A DNA stretch of 64,000 nucleotides from Mesotaenium endlicherianum. Taxonomy: Eukaryota > Streptophyta > Zygnematophyceae > Zygnematales > Mesotaeniaceae. Positions within the stretch are counted from its first letter, which is position 1; every line of letters starts with the position of its first letter. The DNA is taken from the NCBI GenBank assembly GCA_009602735.1, contig WELA01010568.1, positions 235,445-299,444 of the forward strand. The letters run 5' to 3'. The translations under genes and the position numbers were made by a program. The notes beneath the pieces are model-generated. The model saw only the letters and a program-made list of their open reading frames with translations. It was not told where the DNA came from and ran no database searches. Positions 21,901 to 34,400 of this stretch are shown piece by piece.

Positions 21901-24900
21901 AAATGGAGCCCACATCATCAGGAAGTAGCTGTCAGTCAAATATGCGTGATATATCAATGCCAGAATTGATTGGAAAAAATTCTCACATGGCAAGGAAGTA
22001 CCACGATCAAGAGGACACTGGTACAAACATCAAGATTGGCCAGGTGAAAAGTCATGGACTTACAGAAAAGCCCCATGTACCCAGTCTTGTCTGGTTGTGA
22101 TGCGCGTAACACCAAGCACAAATGCAAGCCGATCTGTTAATGGCAGGACCCACTCACGCTCACAAAGATCCAGCTATCCACGATGCCTACAGAATAACCA
22201 AAGTACAAGCTGGCCAAATGCGTATATTTGCAGGACCAGATCTTATTGAGATGATTTTTGCCAGAGAATCATGTTGTAGCATTAAGTGATGATACTGCTA
22301 AACAATACAACACATTGCTGGGTCGCAAAATGCACGCTACTCTTCACTCATTGGAATAATAGGAGTCGACTAAATAATTCAGCTTACCATGTATGCCTGC
22401 CAGAAAAACGACGGCGAGAGCACCAACACACACGAATGAAAAATGATTGTGTTATTGTCAGAATGCTCCGGCAAAGCTGCTCTTACACGTCACTCACAGA
22501 CTAAAGCCTGAAGTCATCACTCCATTTCAAGTTCAGCAATCGCAAGGGCCATGCTTTGCAAGAACTAGACATGCAAATCACTATATCACAAGGTCCTATG
22601 ACCCCCTTATTACATGTACACAGAACCAACAACCTGAAATTGTGAGTGACCTATGTAATGTTTTAAAAATACAGTGAAGGGAAGAACTTGCAAAAACACC
22701 ACTTAATTAAGAGTACACAAAATGAGAGTGTTTGAAGCAAAGCGGACAGTCGTCAGCTGCAAAGCTACACGTGCCAGCGAAAACGTGGAGAGATATTGAA
22801 TGCATACCAGATTATCAGGTTCAGATGCCCCAGTTGCGCTGCAATAGAGAACATAGGCCCTGGGAAGCGCAGCCTGAAGTTTTACAACCGCATGTGCAGT
22901 TTGCGAGCCCTTCTTACTACCACTCTTGAGCAGATTTTTTGCTTTGTGACATCTGCAAAGCTCCAAGTCAAAGGTCAGCAGATTACACTTGTAGGCAAAT
23001 ACCCCAAAAAAAAAAAAAACTCGCTGCTGTTTGAACGAGCAGATCCAAGAGGAGAAAAGCTAAACACGATTCATGACCAGAGGTGGCAAACATCAACTAG
23101 GTAAAGACGACTTGCACATACACAGGCACCGCAATGCAGATTACAAAAGATGTAGCATGTCAACAAACATGGACCATGGTCACACTTGACACGCGGAAAG
23201 TACTGTGGTGAACTCACTCGTCAAGCACAATGAGACAGTTTGTTTTGCCATCACTTTGTAGCCACGAAACAAGCTGCTCCAATCGAGTCATTTGGTGGGA
23301 GTGATTAACCAGCAGCATGTATGTACAAAACTGGCACAGGAAAGCCATATAGGTTATGTGAGTATTAATCTCACAGGTCTGCATTACTATATGGCTCACT
23401 ACAAGTAACGCAAACCGTGCACCTTCATTGCAGGACTGAATCACCACAGACATGACCCATGTGAAAATAAATGGCGTTAAATATTTTGTGCTTCGACCAG
23501 GTTGTTCTGCTCAACACAAAATTTCCTAGACGTGGTACTGCTCACAGGACCTAAGGACTCAGGAGAAACACGCATACGGAGTAACAGGCAAAGTTGAACT
23601 TATGCACAATATTGCCTGACTACCATTCTGTCGTCAGAACTAAGGCGCTTTTGGAGCATACCACTACTCCCTTGCGAATCCCATGTGTCTCCTCCAGGTC
23701 TCCAGATGGCAAAGTGGTAGCCTTTCCCTCTTTTAGCCTCGGCCACAATTCAACATCACCAAGGTCAACCCCCACATCTGCGAGGTCCCGCTTCGCATCC
23801 CACCTGGCCAATACAGGGCAGATAAGGTGAACAACCATAGCCACAGCACCAAACAAACAAATAAACTTATCCTAGACAATCATTAGGAAAGATTCTGTAG
23901 ATTATACTCATTCTATGCTCAAGCCGGGACTGAATAATGTACCTCAAATCCGAGGAAACGCTGACCCAGAGTATCCTTTTGATGCCCTTCGACCAGCATT
24001 CTTGGATCAGGCCAGAGATCTGACGTCCCTGCATTACTCCTACCCCAACACAAGCTGAAACTCTGTGCCAAACTTCACTTGCAACTTCAAGATCAGACAG
24101 TGTGCAGGTAAATTGCTGGTGTGCTCTTTGGCCAACAAAAGATCATACTGATAGGATTCCGCATCCTCCCCACTCTATACAACTCGCACTCAAATAGTGC
24201 ACTACACTATGATAAAAGCCATTGTTCAACGAAGGATATGGAGATGCTTACCTTGCCAACACCTGCTCCGTCCCCGAGCAGAAACCCTTGAGTCTCACCA
24301 TTAGGAAGCTTAGGACCTTCAAACTTCTGCATTGCATACTGGATGGATTCCAGCTGTGCTGAAGATAGACATCCTTTCAATATTGGCTCCTGCATAGTGC
24401 CCATATGTGCCCCACGATGCCTCAGAGCAGTACCTATCACAACAGTGACAATGCCTGCTACCAAGAAGTAATTTCAACATGTTCAGAAGAAGCTTGACAT
24501 ATAAAATGTGACGCTGAGAAGCAGTTTCAGGGCCGTGTTAGAGATCGTCCCATATGTATGCTATTCAGGATTCACAAACCTTCAAACTATGCTCGCGTAT
24601 AATGTCAGGTGGCGAAACGTTCGCCAATGATCCTGTCTCCACAATCTGCATGCAATTGCAAGCATAGAAGTAGCAAGTTAGCGAGAACATGCAATCTAGC
24701 AGCGGCAAAAAGTACTATCAACACAAGCATTTTTTTGCAAAGAGCTATTATCAAGATGGGGTTGCACCTGATCAGGGTGGTCCTTGCCCTCCTTGAATTT
24801 AGCTGGCCGGTAGACCTGAGGGAGGAAAAAAACAGGCCCTTAAAACTCCGTCTGCAGTAAAGACTTCTCCTCTTTGACTCCTAGCGAAAGTGCCAGCTGC

Positions 24901-25473
24901 ATTGTAATGTGTTGAGTGTCAAAAAAAAAACCCCCACACAGTAAGAGGCTCTTATGAATGCCCTTTCCATTCATAATTTGTTCCTGCTGCACGACCACGT
25001 CTTGTCTGTCAGTACGGCTGACACTCTACCACACATGGAGCCAGCGGTCCAGGCTTTAATACCTCGTATAAGTTGTATGATGCCTCATCATTTTCGTTGT
25101 CCAGCGCAGCTGCATCCTGAAATGGGATGACAACGACAATTAATTCCCCTTAAAGGAACATAGACGTATAGAAGAGTTTGAATTATTTGCACTAAGCAGT
25201 ACCACAAGCTTAGGAAAAGTAGCTAGGAGCAAAAGCTCGTACAGCAACTGCGTCTCGCGGCGCTTCATCGTGATTTGCTGTGCTCAAACTTTCCCCTTGC
25301 CGACTGGAAGGCCTGCCCTCTTTGCGACTGGGAGGCCTGCCCTCCTTGCTTTGAAGATTCTTCAAGAAGTCCTCTACAGCTTTCGCGGAAAAGTCAGTAT
25401 TACCATACGCGTCTTGAGTATCTTCACCAAGTCTATCAGCTCTCCGCTTCTTCTCAGCACGTTTTCTAAACAT
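12999..25473 (-). CDS. Strawberry notch/FORGETTER1-type helicase, copy A
   Basis: An SF2-type nuclear helicase-like protein that in plants and animals works with chromatin remodellers in transcription. My exon model (minus strand): 25473-25243, 25116-25063, 24815-24768, 24645-24580, 24389-24252, 24028-23943, 23803-23662, 23330-23218, 22952-22808, 22396-22388, 22090-22064, 21896-21834, 21525-21445, 21274-20996, 20742-20587, 20354-20295, 19910-19455, 19058-18649, 18362-18230, 17967-17836, 17677-17537, 17313-17167, 16985-16905, 16597-16502, 16213-16149, 15937-15819, 15502-15375, 15109-14837, 14572-14443, 13697-13584, 13135-12999. All junctions are GT..AG and in phase, giving about 1,419 residues. 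Walker A GDGAGVGK is at 172-179 and the DECH box at 292-295, followed by [10 protein letters not shown]. The second lobe has [16 protein letters not shown] and [12 protein letters not shown] (about 950-1010). The conserved C-terminal domain has RFLNRLLGL and [13 protein letters not shown]. The PHD finger known from plant FGT1 is not seen between the lobes; an acidic, Ser-rich linker of about 300 residues is there instead. The start ATG aligns with that of copy B. One small exon before the last may be missing. Confidence 0.9.
22388..22396 (-). other. 9-nt microexon in helicase copy A (Ala-Tyr-Met)
   Basis: The minus strand reads ..GGCAG, then GCATACATG, then GTAAGC... It supplies the residues AYM that the family has between ASEP..NL and RLGLWG. 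Without it the flanking exons (22952-22808 and 22090-22064) would join in frame but lack these three conserved residues. Copy B has the identical microexon at 37785-37793. Confidence 0.85.
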
Positions 25474-27571
25474 GACGAGTTTGTCTACAGGAAACTGACC
25501 AACAACAGCAAGTCAGGTCCAATTTTGAGTCAATTGACTTCGTTGCACAAGCACCTCGCACCTCAGGGGTTTGGATGTAGATGTTCCTCAACCGATTACC
25601 CATATATACACCAAATACAAAAGGGACAGCTACATACGAGCCACCTAGGGCCAGCCTCAATCAATAGCCCGCCAAAGACATTCATTCCTACCACAACAGG
25701 TAGAGGCTCCTAGAGGCGAAAAACTACTGAAGGCACGGACAGGTCACTGCAAGAAGCGTCAGTCCGAAGCTTTTTAACGACAATACCTTTAAAAAATTGC
25801 ATGTGACTAGGTAACAGCAGGTCGCTAGCTCGAGAAGCAGATCGAGAAGCTGAAAGTGGACTCCTTGCCAGCTAGATCTCTACTAGGTCGCAATGGTACT
25901 GCATTCCGTGATATTTCGCAGTGTTTCGCAGTATTTCGCTTTGGTGAAATGCCTTTATTTCGAAATTTCAAATATACTTGACAATTTACTAAAGTTCCCG
26001 CGCAAGTCTGTTCAAGGACACATGGGCCTCAAGATGTGATCAGTCACTACTACCCTTCGCTCCGACCCCCACCAACACCCACCAACATGATTTCTATTGC
26101 TACTTCTTCTGGCGTATACCAGTGTATACTGATTTCCGCGGGAGACAATCTAATTTGCACTCTCGTGTGTTGTACCAACGCTGTCGTGCCCATTAATGAA
26201 AACTTGCACGACTAGCATCCCTATCGAATCTGAAACTTTTCTATATCTTAGTTCCAATCAATGCCTTGAAGTAATGTTTTGAACTCCATGTAGCCAACTT
26301 GCCATAGCCTGTCACATCATCTTCTTCAACGCTCCTGTGCGACGGCAATCAACATCGATCATAATGTGTACAATTTTTTTGTGAATGTCAAATATGATAA
26401 AAGAGGAAACCATGATGGAACATGTCGTCTCACTCAGATTGTGAAGAGGACTCAGTAATGGTGGACGTAGTATGATGCTCATCTTCTTATAATATGCAGC
26501 ATGCCTAGGGATTGATCCATGCATGGGGTGATATGTCCCTCCAAAATTTGGGCGTTCTTTGCGACACTTTTTCAGATGCGTCATGAATTCAAACAATTTT
26601 CCAATCCTTCAGCCCATTTTAGCCCCGATGGTTGCAAATTATATCAATAGAACGAAAACCTTTGCGCCGACTTGCAAATCTCGCGAGAACTTTCAATGAT
26701 TGAAAAAATTCGCAGCCACTTAGCACCTCATGAGTTCATGACTACTGCAAAATAGTTCATGAGCCACATTAGGAAAACCAAAAGATTTTTAGATCGTGCC
26801 CACTTGTAGTTTGCAACTTTGCACCCGTACGAATCTTTATTTTTGCTAAAAAGACTAACATGAAAGCATGCATATGCACAAGAAGCATTGAGAAAGACAT
26901 GGTCTTGTAGAATAGTAACTTAGGTCAATTCATCTCACTGCCCATTGTCTCCCATATACAAGCATCCTGTTTGTATCCAGTTGAGGTACGTCAATTAGCA
27001 ATAACGATAAACATTATGGCCCACTTGTCTCCTCTTCAATTCAGCCATTGACTGTTTAGGCAGCTAACTTGGTAATCATGTGATGGTGAATAATTTATTA
27101 AGAAAATTAAGAAGGCAATTAGTAAATAAGTTAATTTGACACAAGATGTCCTGCCCTAGTAATTCAATAACCAAATGCTGCATCATTTTACAAGGCATCA
27201 AATTTGTAGAAGGAGCCATGGAAGGCTTGTGCAATATATTATTCTTCCATGTCCACGTGAGAAGGAGCCGTGCCCATATCATCCCTGCCCATTCAGGATA
27301 TTGCAGCAGTGGAAAGTGATGTATGCAAACCCGTTGTTTAATTGTTTTCTTAAGCATCTCAGATGTGCTGCGCCACGCTTGTATGTTCACAGTAAATGGA
27401 CGGATAGTCTCCGACAAATCCCACACATATGCCACACAATCCCACACCTTCCAGTTGAGTACATGGAATCAAAGTCGAGGAACAGTTTGTGCCAGGCATG
27501 AGGCAGGCAGATAGATAGCCAAGCACCTCCTTGGTGCCATCTGTGTTGGCGTGCTTGTGTGTGACACGTTT
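25474..27571. other. Intergenic, 5' side of helicase copy A
   Basis: About 25780-25920 resembles 41060-41160 upstream of copy B in reverse-strand reading, so it is probably shared 5' UTR or promoter sequence. The rest is AT-rich with no supported gene. Confidence 0.5.
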
Positions 27572-27614
27572 ACACACACACACACATACACACACACATA
27601 CACACATATATATA
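27572..27614. repeat. (AC)n microsatellite grading into (AT)n
   Basis: About 43 bases of near-perfect CA dinucleotides with single T interruptions, ending in TATATATA, just before the assembly gap. Confidence 0.95.
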
Positions 27615-27640
27615 CTGAGAAAGAGAGAAGGGGGACGGGG

Positions 27641-27721
27641 NNNNNNNNNNNNNNNNNNNNNNNNNNNNNNNNNNNNNNNNNNNNNNNNNNNNNNNNNNNN
27701 NNNNNNNNNNNNNNNNNNNNN
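27641..27721. other. Assembly gap (81 N)
   Basis: A run of 81 undetermined bases between G-rich low-complexity flanks. It sits beside the lipase remnant, so exons of that copy may be hidden or lost here. Confidence 0.99.
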
Positions 27722-27798
27722 GGGAGGGGAAGGGGGAGGGCAACCAAGGGCGGGTGCACACGGAGAGGAAGAGGAGAGCGAGGCTTTTCGAGGCATAC

Positions 27799-27913
27799 TT
27801 GGTTGTAGCTCACAAACTGCCCTTTGCGCGCGCCCCTCTCCAGCTGCACCTTGGCCAGCAGGGGCAACAGGTCCTGCAGCGCCGTTACGTCCGTGCCAAA
27901 GTCCCAGGTATCG
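27799..27913 (-). pseudogene. Remnant exon of a second acid-lipase-like gene
   Basis: The minus strand matches exon 7 counted from the gene's 3' end (46439-46552) of the lipase gene, including the splice acceptor (GGCGGCAG) and the donor after the AAC CAA codons. Shared protein motifs are W-FG, LLPLLAKV and SYNQ. This exon is 115 nt against 114 nt, so its phase no longer fits, and no other lipase exon was found nearby. It lies 5' of helicase copy A just as the full lipase gene lies 5' of helicase copy B, which marks it as the leftover of a duplicated helicase-lipase unit. Confidence 0.8.
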
Positions 27914-28436
27914 CTGCCGCCTCCCACCAGACACACTCTGCGGGCAGATGCAACGCGCGTGACAAACGGGCCATTCAGGCGGCGCTGAGGAAAACCACTC
28001 CCCCTGCTCTCACTCCCTCATCTCCAGGCAGACGTCATTAAAGGGTTTAAAACTTATCACAGAAATATTTTCCAATAGCAGCTGGTTCCACAAGGGCCAA
28101 ATGTATGCTACAACCGGATATAAGACATACATACTGAAAGCCAGTGACTTCCCGTATGCTTTGTCAACAACTTTCGGTGGCAGAGTATACAAGGTCTCCT
28201 CTTCCTGGTAAAAACCAGGTGTGCATTGGTAGAATCGGAATAAGTACAGTTTGACACTGGGCATTCATGGAAGGTGCACAATACGCATTTCCCCAATAAA
28301 TTTGGCCTGACGCTTACCATTTCCACCTTCATAGCAGTAGGAAGAGTGCAGCGCTTGTCACATACCTTATGCCTCATCTTAAACAGCAGTGTGAGGGCCC
28401 AAAAATAGGTCCTGACACAGCCTCGCCCGCATGTGC
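27914..28436. other. Short intergenic stretch, no gene
   Basis: Between the lipase remnant and the end of helicase copy B. It should contain the 3' UTR of copy B; nothing else is supported. Confidence 0.6.
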
Positions 28437-31400
28437 TTACATGCCTTGAGCAGCTTCACGCATTTTTCGTTCACCTAGATGACTCTTGATTTGGCCCACA
28501 AAGGCCTCTTGTACTGCCAGGTCCCAGCACCAGCAAAGAGAGTACCTCAGAGAGCGACACGTGCTACAGCAAGCTGCTACAATTGCAACGTTTTCAAACG
28601 CGCACGGTGCCCACTATGTTTCTTCAACTGGGTTAAGCCTGCCACGCTCAGCATCTCTTGGTGCAATGAACCAGATGTGCAGACAACCACTACGTGTGCG
28701 TTAACCATTACATGGCAGCACTCTTGTGCATGAAGGTATACGGAGGCATCCGCACTCACTTCACACGTGTTTCTTTGTGTCTGTGCCCGAACCAAGACAC
28801 AAATGACACCACAACTTCTTATGCTTGAGCCACTTATATGACCGAGCTGGAGGTAAGAGGGCCATGATGAGCAAGTGGCATGGGAAGCAAAGCACTCGCT
28901 ACAATTCACGGTGGAACACAACAAGCTCAACAGTAGACGTAAACTTGAATAACAGAGCAGACCCTTGACCCCTCCTTTTGGAATTGCAAACACAATTCTC
29001 TCGTTAGCACTCCAACAGGCAGCATGTCTTACCCTGGAGCCCAATCACTCTATCTCCATTGTCGAGATTAGCATGCACGACTTTGTTCTTGAACTTTCCC
29101 CCACTTGTCACGTCAAGCACGTCTTTCAAGACGCACATAACTGCCCCTGTCCATCAGAATCATCGACCACAGAGTGACAGGTATCAAGTCCGCACCGATT
29201 GATGAAAAAGTAAAGGAGGCGACATTGCCTTGTCTTGCTTACACAACTTAAAGACAACAACAAGAGCACTCAACATGGAGCCTGCAACCCACCCCTTGCT
29301 CTGATCTGGTACGCCCACAAATCATACACCATCCGAAATGTCGCACTAAGCTGTGCATAACACTCAAAGTAGTGAAATTGGCCTGTAGTACGGGATGTAG
29401 CTGGCGGAGAGAAGGAGACTGTAGTTGCTTTGCCACTAACACATGTTCTGAAGGGCTTCTTTCAGTTTGGTTTATCATCAAACCCTCAGTTCAAACTCAC
29501 AAAAGAAGTCAATACCTTTACTCTGCTTCCTCTAAACAAAGAGGCTTCCAACAAAAGTACAACATGTACATATTGACAGCTTTGACTAGCACACCCAGGC
29601 AATCCCGTGAATCTCCTTGGAGACAAAGTTGGCAACAATTAAACAATGTCATGAGGTCCCACGACTGTGCACGACAGTATCCAGCAAGTGCAAAGTTTTG
29701 GTCTCCCAACCAGGCAGCCCGTACCTTGTCCACAACTAGACTGAGAGCAACATGCCCCCTCTGGATTCCAGATCATAAGACAAGAGCTTGTTGACCTCAA
29801 GAAGCTGAGAATAAAATACACATGGCTATACCTGTTACAAGGAACACATTCTCACGACGTCGGCCGAACCGACAAATTCCCCCATTCCTGCTTTGCTGGC
29901 AGTCCTTATGAAGGCACTTCACCCGAGTGTGGGCATACCACCTCCGCCACTTGTCCTCTGCCTGCACCCAACTTGCATGGATTCCACTAAAAATCAATTT
30001 TCTGTCCACTGGAGTAACACATCAAACATCGTCATCTGCTCAGCAGTCTCACTGGCACAAGCCTGCTTCAGGTGGAACTTACTTCCAAAACCCCCTTCCC
30101 ACCCCCTCCTCCCCCTCTTCCCCACCCCACCCCCTTCTTTCTGCCACAGGGTGGTCAAGGCCTCTGCCTCAGCTTTTACGAAACTGACGATTGCACATTC
30201 TTCATACTCGAGCACCGGAATACAAGTTGCATAAATAACTGGGACACATCAGGTAAGCAAGTGGCATCTACCTCTTCCTGAGGTATCTGCCTCCACTCAG
30301 AAATTATGACGTCTTCTGGTACCTTCTTCTCCAGGCCCTTGTTGGGAGTCTTCTGCAAGTACAGGTTCTTGTCCTGGACCCTGGTGAACAGCGCAATGCG
30401 GGGCTGCATGATGCCCTCCACAAATGTGAGCGCGTTTGTCTCTGTGAACAAGGCGGCGCACTTGAGGTAGAATCCATTGTGGCGCGACGGGCAGAGCTGG
30501 CTCAGCTCCTCCAGCTGGTACAGGGCCTCCTCCCACGATATGCCCCTGTCCAGATCCAGCTTCACCTGCCAGAGATACCCGACGCCCGGGAGGTCAGGCT
30601 ATGCCTTGAACGATTACTTCTGCCCTGCTGAAGACAAATATGCTGCCCGTTGACACGCTCGGAAGGCTCACTGGACCTCAAATAAAGTCAGCTTCTTCTA
30701 GCAAGCAAAAAACTTCCCTTCACAACCTACACTTTGGCACTACATTACTGACATCATTGAGGCGTAACATTGTGCTACATTTTGTTGCCAGTATGCAAAT
30801 GAGTGCGAAGTTACCAGCTCAGCCTTGGCCCCACTGGCGTCTGTGTAGATCTCCTGGGGGTAGTCCGGGCAGATCCTGATGCTGGAGGCCTTGAGCGGCA
30901 CGATGCCCGTGTCGTATGTGCCCTCACTCTTGGCCTGGGCCACTGGCAGAACGGGAGACGAGAAACACGAGGAGAAAGAAGTGGTAGTGAGATGTCCCTC
31001 ACGTAAAAACACAGATGAAGCGGACGCTATCAGGAGTAGGTATCAAAGACATGTGGGGCTTAGCGCCAGAACCTGACGGAGCCCCACGCTTAGCTGCCAC
31101 CCAATTTGATTTAGGTATGGTGTGAAAACACTGAGCAAGGATCAGATTGGCTGACCATGCTCACCAGAGCCACCACAGATCAATGAAGCTAGAAGAATAA
31201 ACCCAGGGGAATAATACCAGCCAAATGGATGATGTACAATTGGCAAGAAAGAGGTTTGGTCAAATGGTCATTATACCAGCCCAGTCACAGAAGGACGAGA
31301 AATAGTTGAACAGAAGCGTCTGGTCTTTGAGAGGGAGGCCAAGCATGCGATTCAGGAACTTGTCCACTCGTTGCCTCTGGCGCTGCACTTTCAACCTGCA

Positions 31401-34400
31401 CACACGTAGACAGAGAGCTACCAGACGTCGAAACTCAGATACAAAGCAACTCCTGCACTGAGTAATGACTATTGAGTAGTACCACAGCACGAATAATTCA
31501 CAAAAATAATGGATTTTTGCTGCATACGGGTGCATCACGTTTTAGGTAGGTATGTAAGCACTCACTCGCCGCTAGAATCATCGATGAATCTGACCTGTTG
31601 GAGGAGTGTTCGTGCGTGCACATAAAAGTCCTGCAGGCGAGCAGATGCGTACAACAGACGGATACATATGCGCATGAGCTCGCCAGCCCCCATCCAATAT
31701 GTGGCAGGGACACAGGACTCAGCATTCTCTGACGTACCGGTCACACAAGCCACTGCTTTTTGCTTCCTCCCAACTGCCAACTCAGCAGCCACGCGAGGCA
31801 CGCCCCCTGCAGTTAACCTACGCAGCCTAGAGAGTCTTCAGCCTGACATTACGGAATCAGCGAGCCTGCCCACATCAACAGAAATGTGTGGCATGCATGG
31901 ATACAAATGCGTGCCCATGTCTTTTAATAGCAGAACGCACCTTGTTGTCTCTCATCTGGGGGGGGGCAACCTTGGGATTCTGATGGTCATCATCCAATAT
32001 ATCTTTTATCATGTTCTTTATGGCAGTTTTCCCATACTGCCAAGAGGAACAAGAAGCTGAGGCATTAATTAGCTAAAGAAGAACATAAATCAGGGAGAAT
32101 ATGCTTCAAGCGAGAGAATGTGGGGTGTGTGCATTGTCGATCTGGATAATCCAGAGAACAACAAGCCGTGAATCTTGCTCTGAAGCTACACAGGCACCTT
32201 CTTTTCGAATTTTCCAGACTTGAGGAGCTATTGCTTATTCAAACAGTCCCAACAATTAACAAGCAAGAAGGAAGTCCTTTCGAAACTTGCTCAAGAGAGC
32301 TGGACGAAGCCTGCCGCATATCAGAGGCGGACCAGGTACAGCAAGAAGGCCCCTTACCTGGTTGTCAAAGTCAAATTCACGGAGCTCACATCCAGCTCCC
32401 AAAGCTCTCCTGTCTCCGCTCATGAGGGCCCCCAGACTCTGCCATCCATCCACACTATGCACCTCAATACTCCATACTTTGTGAACGAAACAAAATGCTC
32501 CACAACAAAGTGATTCACCTTACGACATACTACAACTGTACCCTCCCAGAATCTGCTGATCAAGCATGCCTGCAAGCAATCAGTAGGAGGAGAACGACAG
32601 CTGGCAGGTATAGATTTGGTACCTGCAGGCGTTTGGCTGCCGATGAAGCAAAGCGCCTCTCACCGCCACAGTTTGTGACCACCATGCAGTCGAAGGGAGC
32701 TGACGTCTGGTTGGAGCGATGCGAACGCCCCAACTGCTGTATCGTTTTGTCTGCACTCCAGGGTATCTCCTGTATCAAGAAGAGGGGACCCTTCAGATGT
32801 AAAGGCTGAAGCTCTGTCATGCAGACGGTGCATCGCAAAGACCAAAAACTTGCTTGGCATTCCACATCACCAGCAAGAGCTGCCACTTGCCAGAGACAGT
32901 CATAGACCAATTCTGAAGCATGTGATGAGGTGAATAAGGAGGGGGAGCAAAAGTAGATGATGTTGCAAGGATGGGGTCATTGCATGTCGCCCAGTTGGAA
33001 AGAGTGAATACCGCCATATACTGCTTTCTACGCCGCTGATTCTTGCACCGACGGTCGGCATGAAGAGAAATGCCGCACGAAGCAGCCTCACTGATGATGG
33101 CTATGTTCTTCTCCCCATTCAGCAGGGCCTCCCTCTCGATGATGTTTGCCATCTGCCAGGGCAAGCATGCAAACTGAGAACTGCAACAACTCGTGACGAA
33201 GGCAGCATGCAGCTGATGTCATCTCTGAAACGGCTACCCTTTTGTCTATGCAGACACCACATACTATGAAGGCACACAGCAAAATGTCCACTGAAGACAT
33301 GCTAAAGGTTCCTTCCAGCTCAGGGTACAGGTAATTGCTTGGTGGCAAGCGGCAAAGGCATCAAGTTCACATTTGTCGACTGGCCGAAGAGGAGCACAGT
33401 GCACCTGGAGAGTGGCTTAGCCTTACCTCAGGGCGGCGCTGTATAACTCTATTCCCATTCTGGCCCCGCCCAAGCTGCTCTGTTCGACCAGTCATCTCAG
33501 CCACAGCTGCCTCACCTCCTAAATTCTCCTTGATTTGATCCAGCTATTGACACAACCAAAACAGGACACATTATCAAACGTCAAGCAACAAGAGGCATTT
33601 TCTGTTCCAACTACCCATTCCCTCTCTCAAAAGATTCAAATACAAGCAACTCTTAACATTGCTCTGCCACACCTCCTGCCAATCCAACCTCACATCTTCC
33701 TCCTGCAAGGACGCGAACAGCGGTTCCTCCTCGGTTACAACATTAATCCACAGCTTTGGAGGTGAACTTTGCAAAATCCAATTGTCGTGGAAAACAGAAG
33801 CATAAAAGAATCGATGGACTGGGTTCTTACAGGATTTGGAAGCGGATCAAAATACTCAGCAGCCTTCAGCAGCTGCTTCTGGATCTCTCTCATTGTTACA
33901 TTCTGTACCCCTCTGGGAACTGCCCTTCTCATGGTGGCTCGAGATGACAGAGCCCCAGCATCCCCGTAATCAAGAGCTTTAAACCTGCAGCATGCCAGAA
34001 AAGTGTGGCAGCGCTAGATCAAAAGCGTATTACAAAGTGATTCCAGGACAGACGGAGGCAATTATGAGGTAGCCTCCTACAGTCAGCCTTGACCAAGTTT
34101 GGCATAGACACCCCAAGCAGCCCAGAACAGGGTACTTCAAAGGAGATTATCATTGCTAGCATAGATTTCTGAAAGAAATTGCAGCATCCGAGTCTTTGCA
34201 ACCTTTGAAACAAACCCTATGAACAAAACGAGCATCAAAACAAATCCCAACTTGTGTACATGACTTACAAATATCCGATGGAGGCCGACGTTGACTTGCG
34301 TCTTCTCTCCATATCTGGCTGCGGGGTGGAAGGCTTCCCCCTCTTCACACCTGCATTTGACTGAAGCCCCAAGCTTTCTCTGCGAGGGGGCTGCTGAGAA

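Noticed and set aside
26312-26596. Possible BED-type zinc finger relic of a hAT transposon (HLKKC-like ending)
   Set aside because: Only one half of the pattern is visible and no transposase follows; too weak to call.
27531-27962. Long frames crossing 27531-27962
   Set aside because: They run through undetermined bases and a dinucleotide repeat; only the lipase-like exon at 27799-27913 has support.
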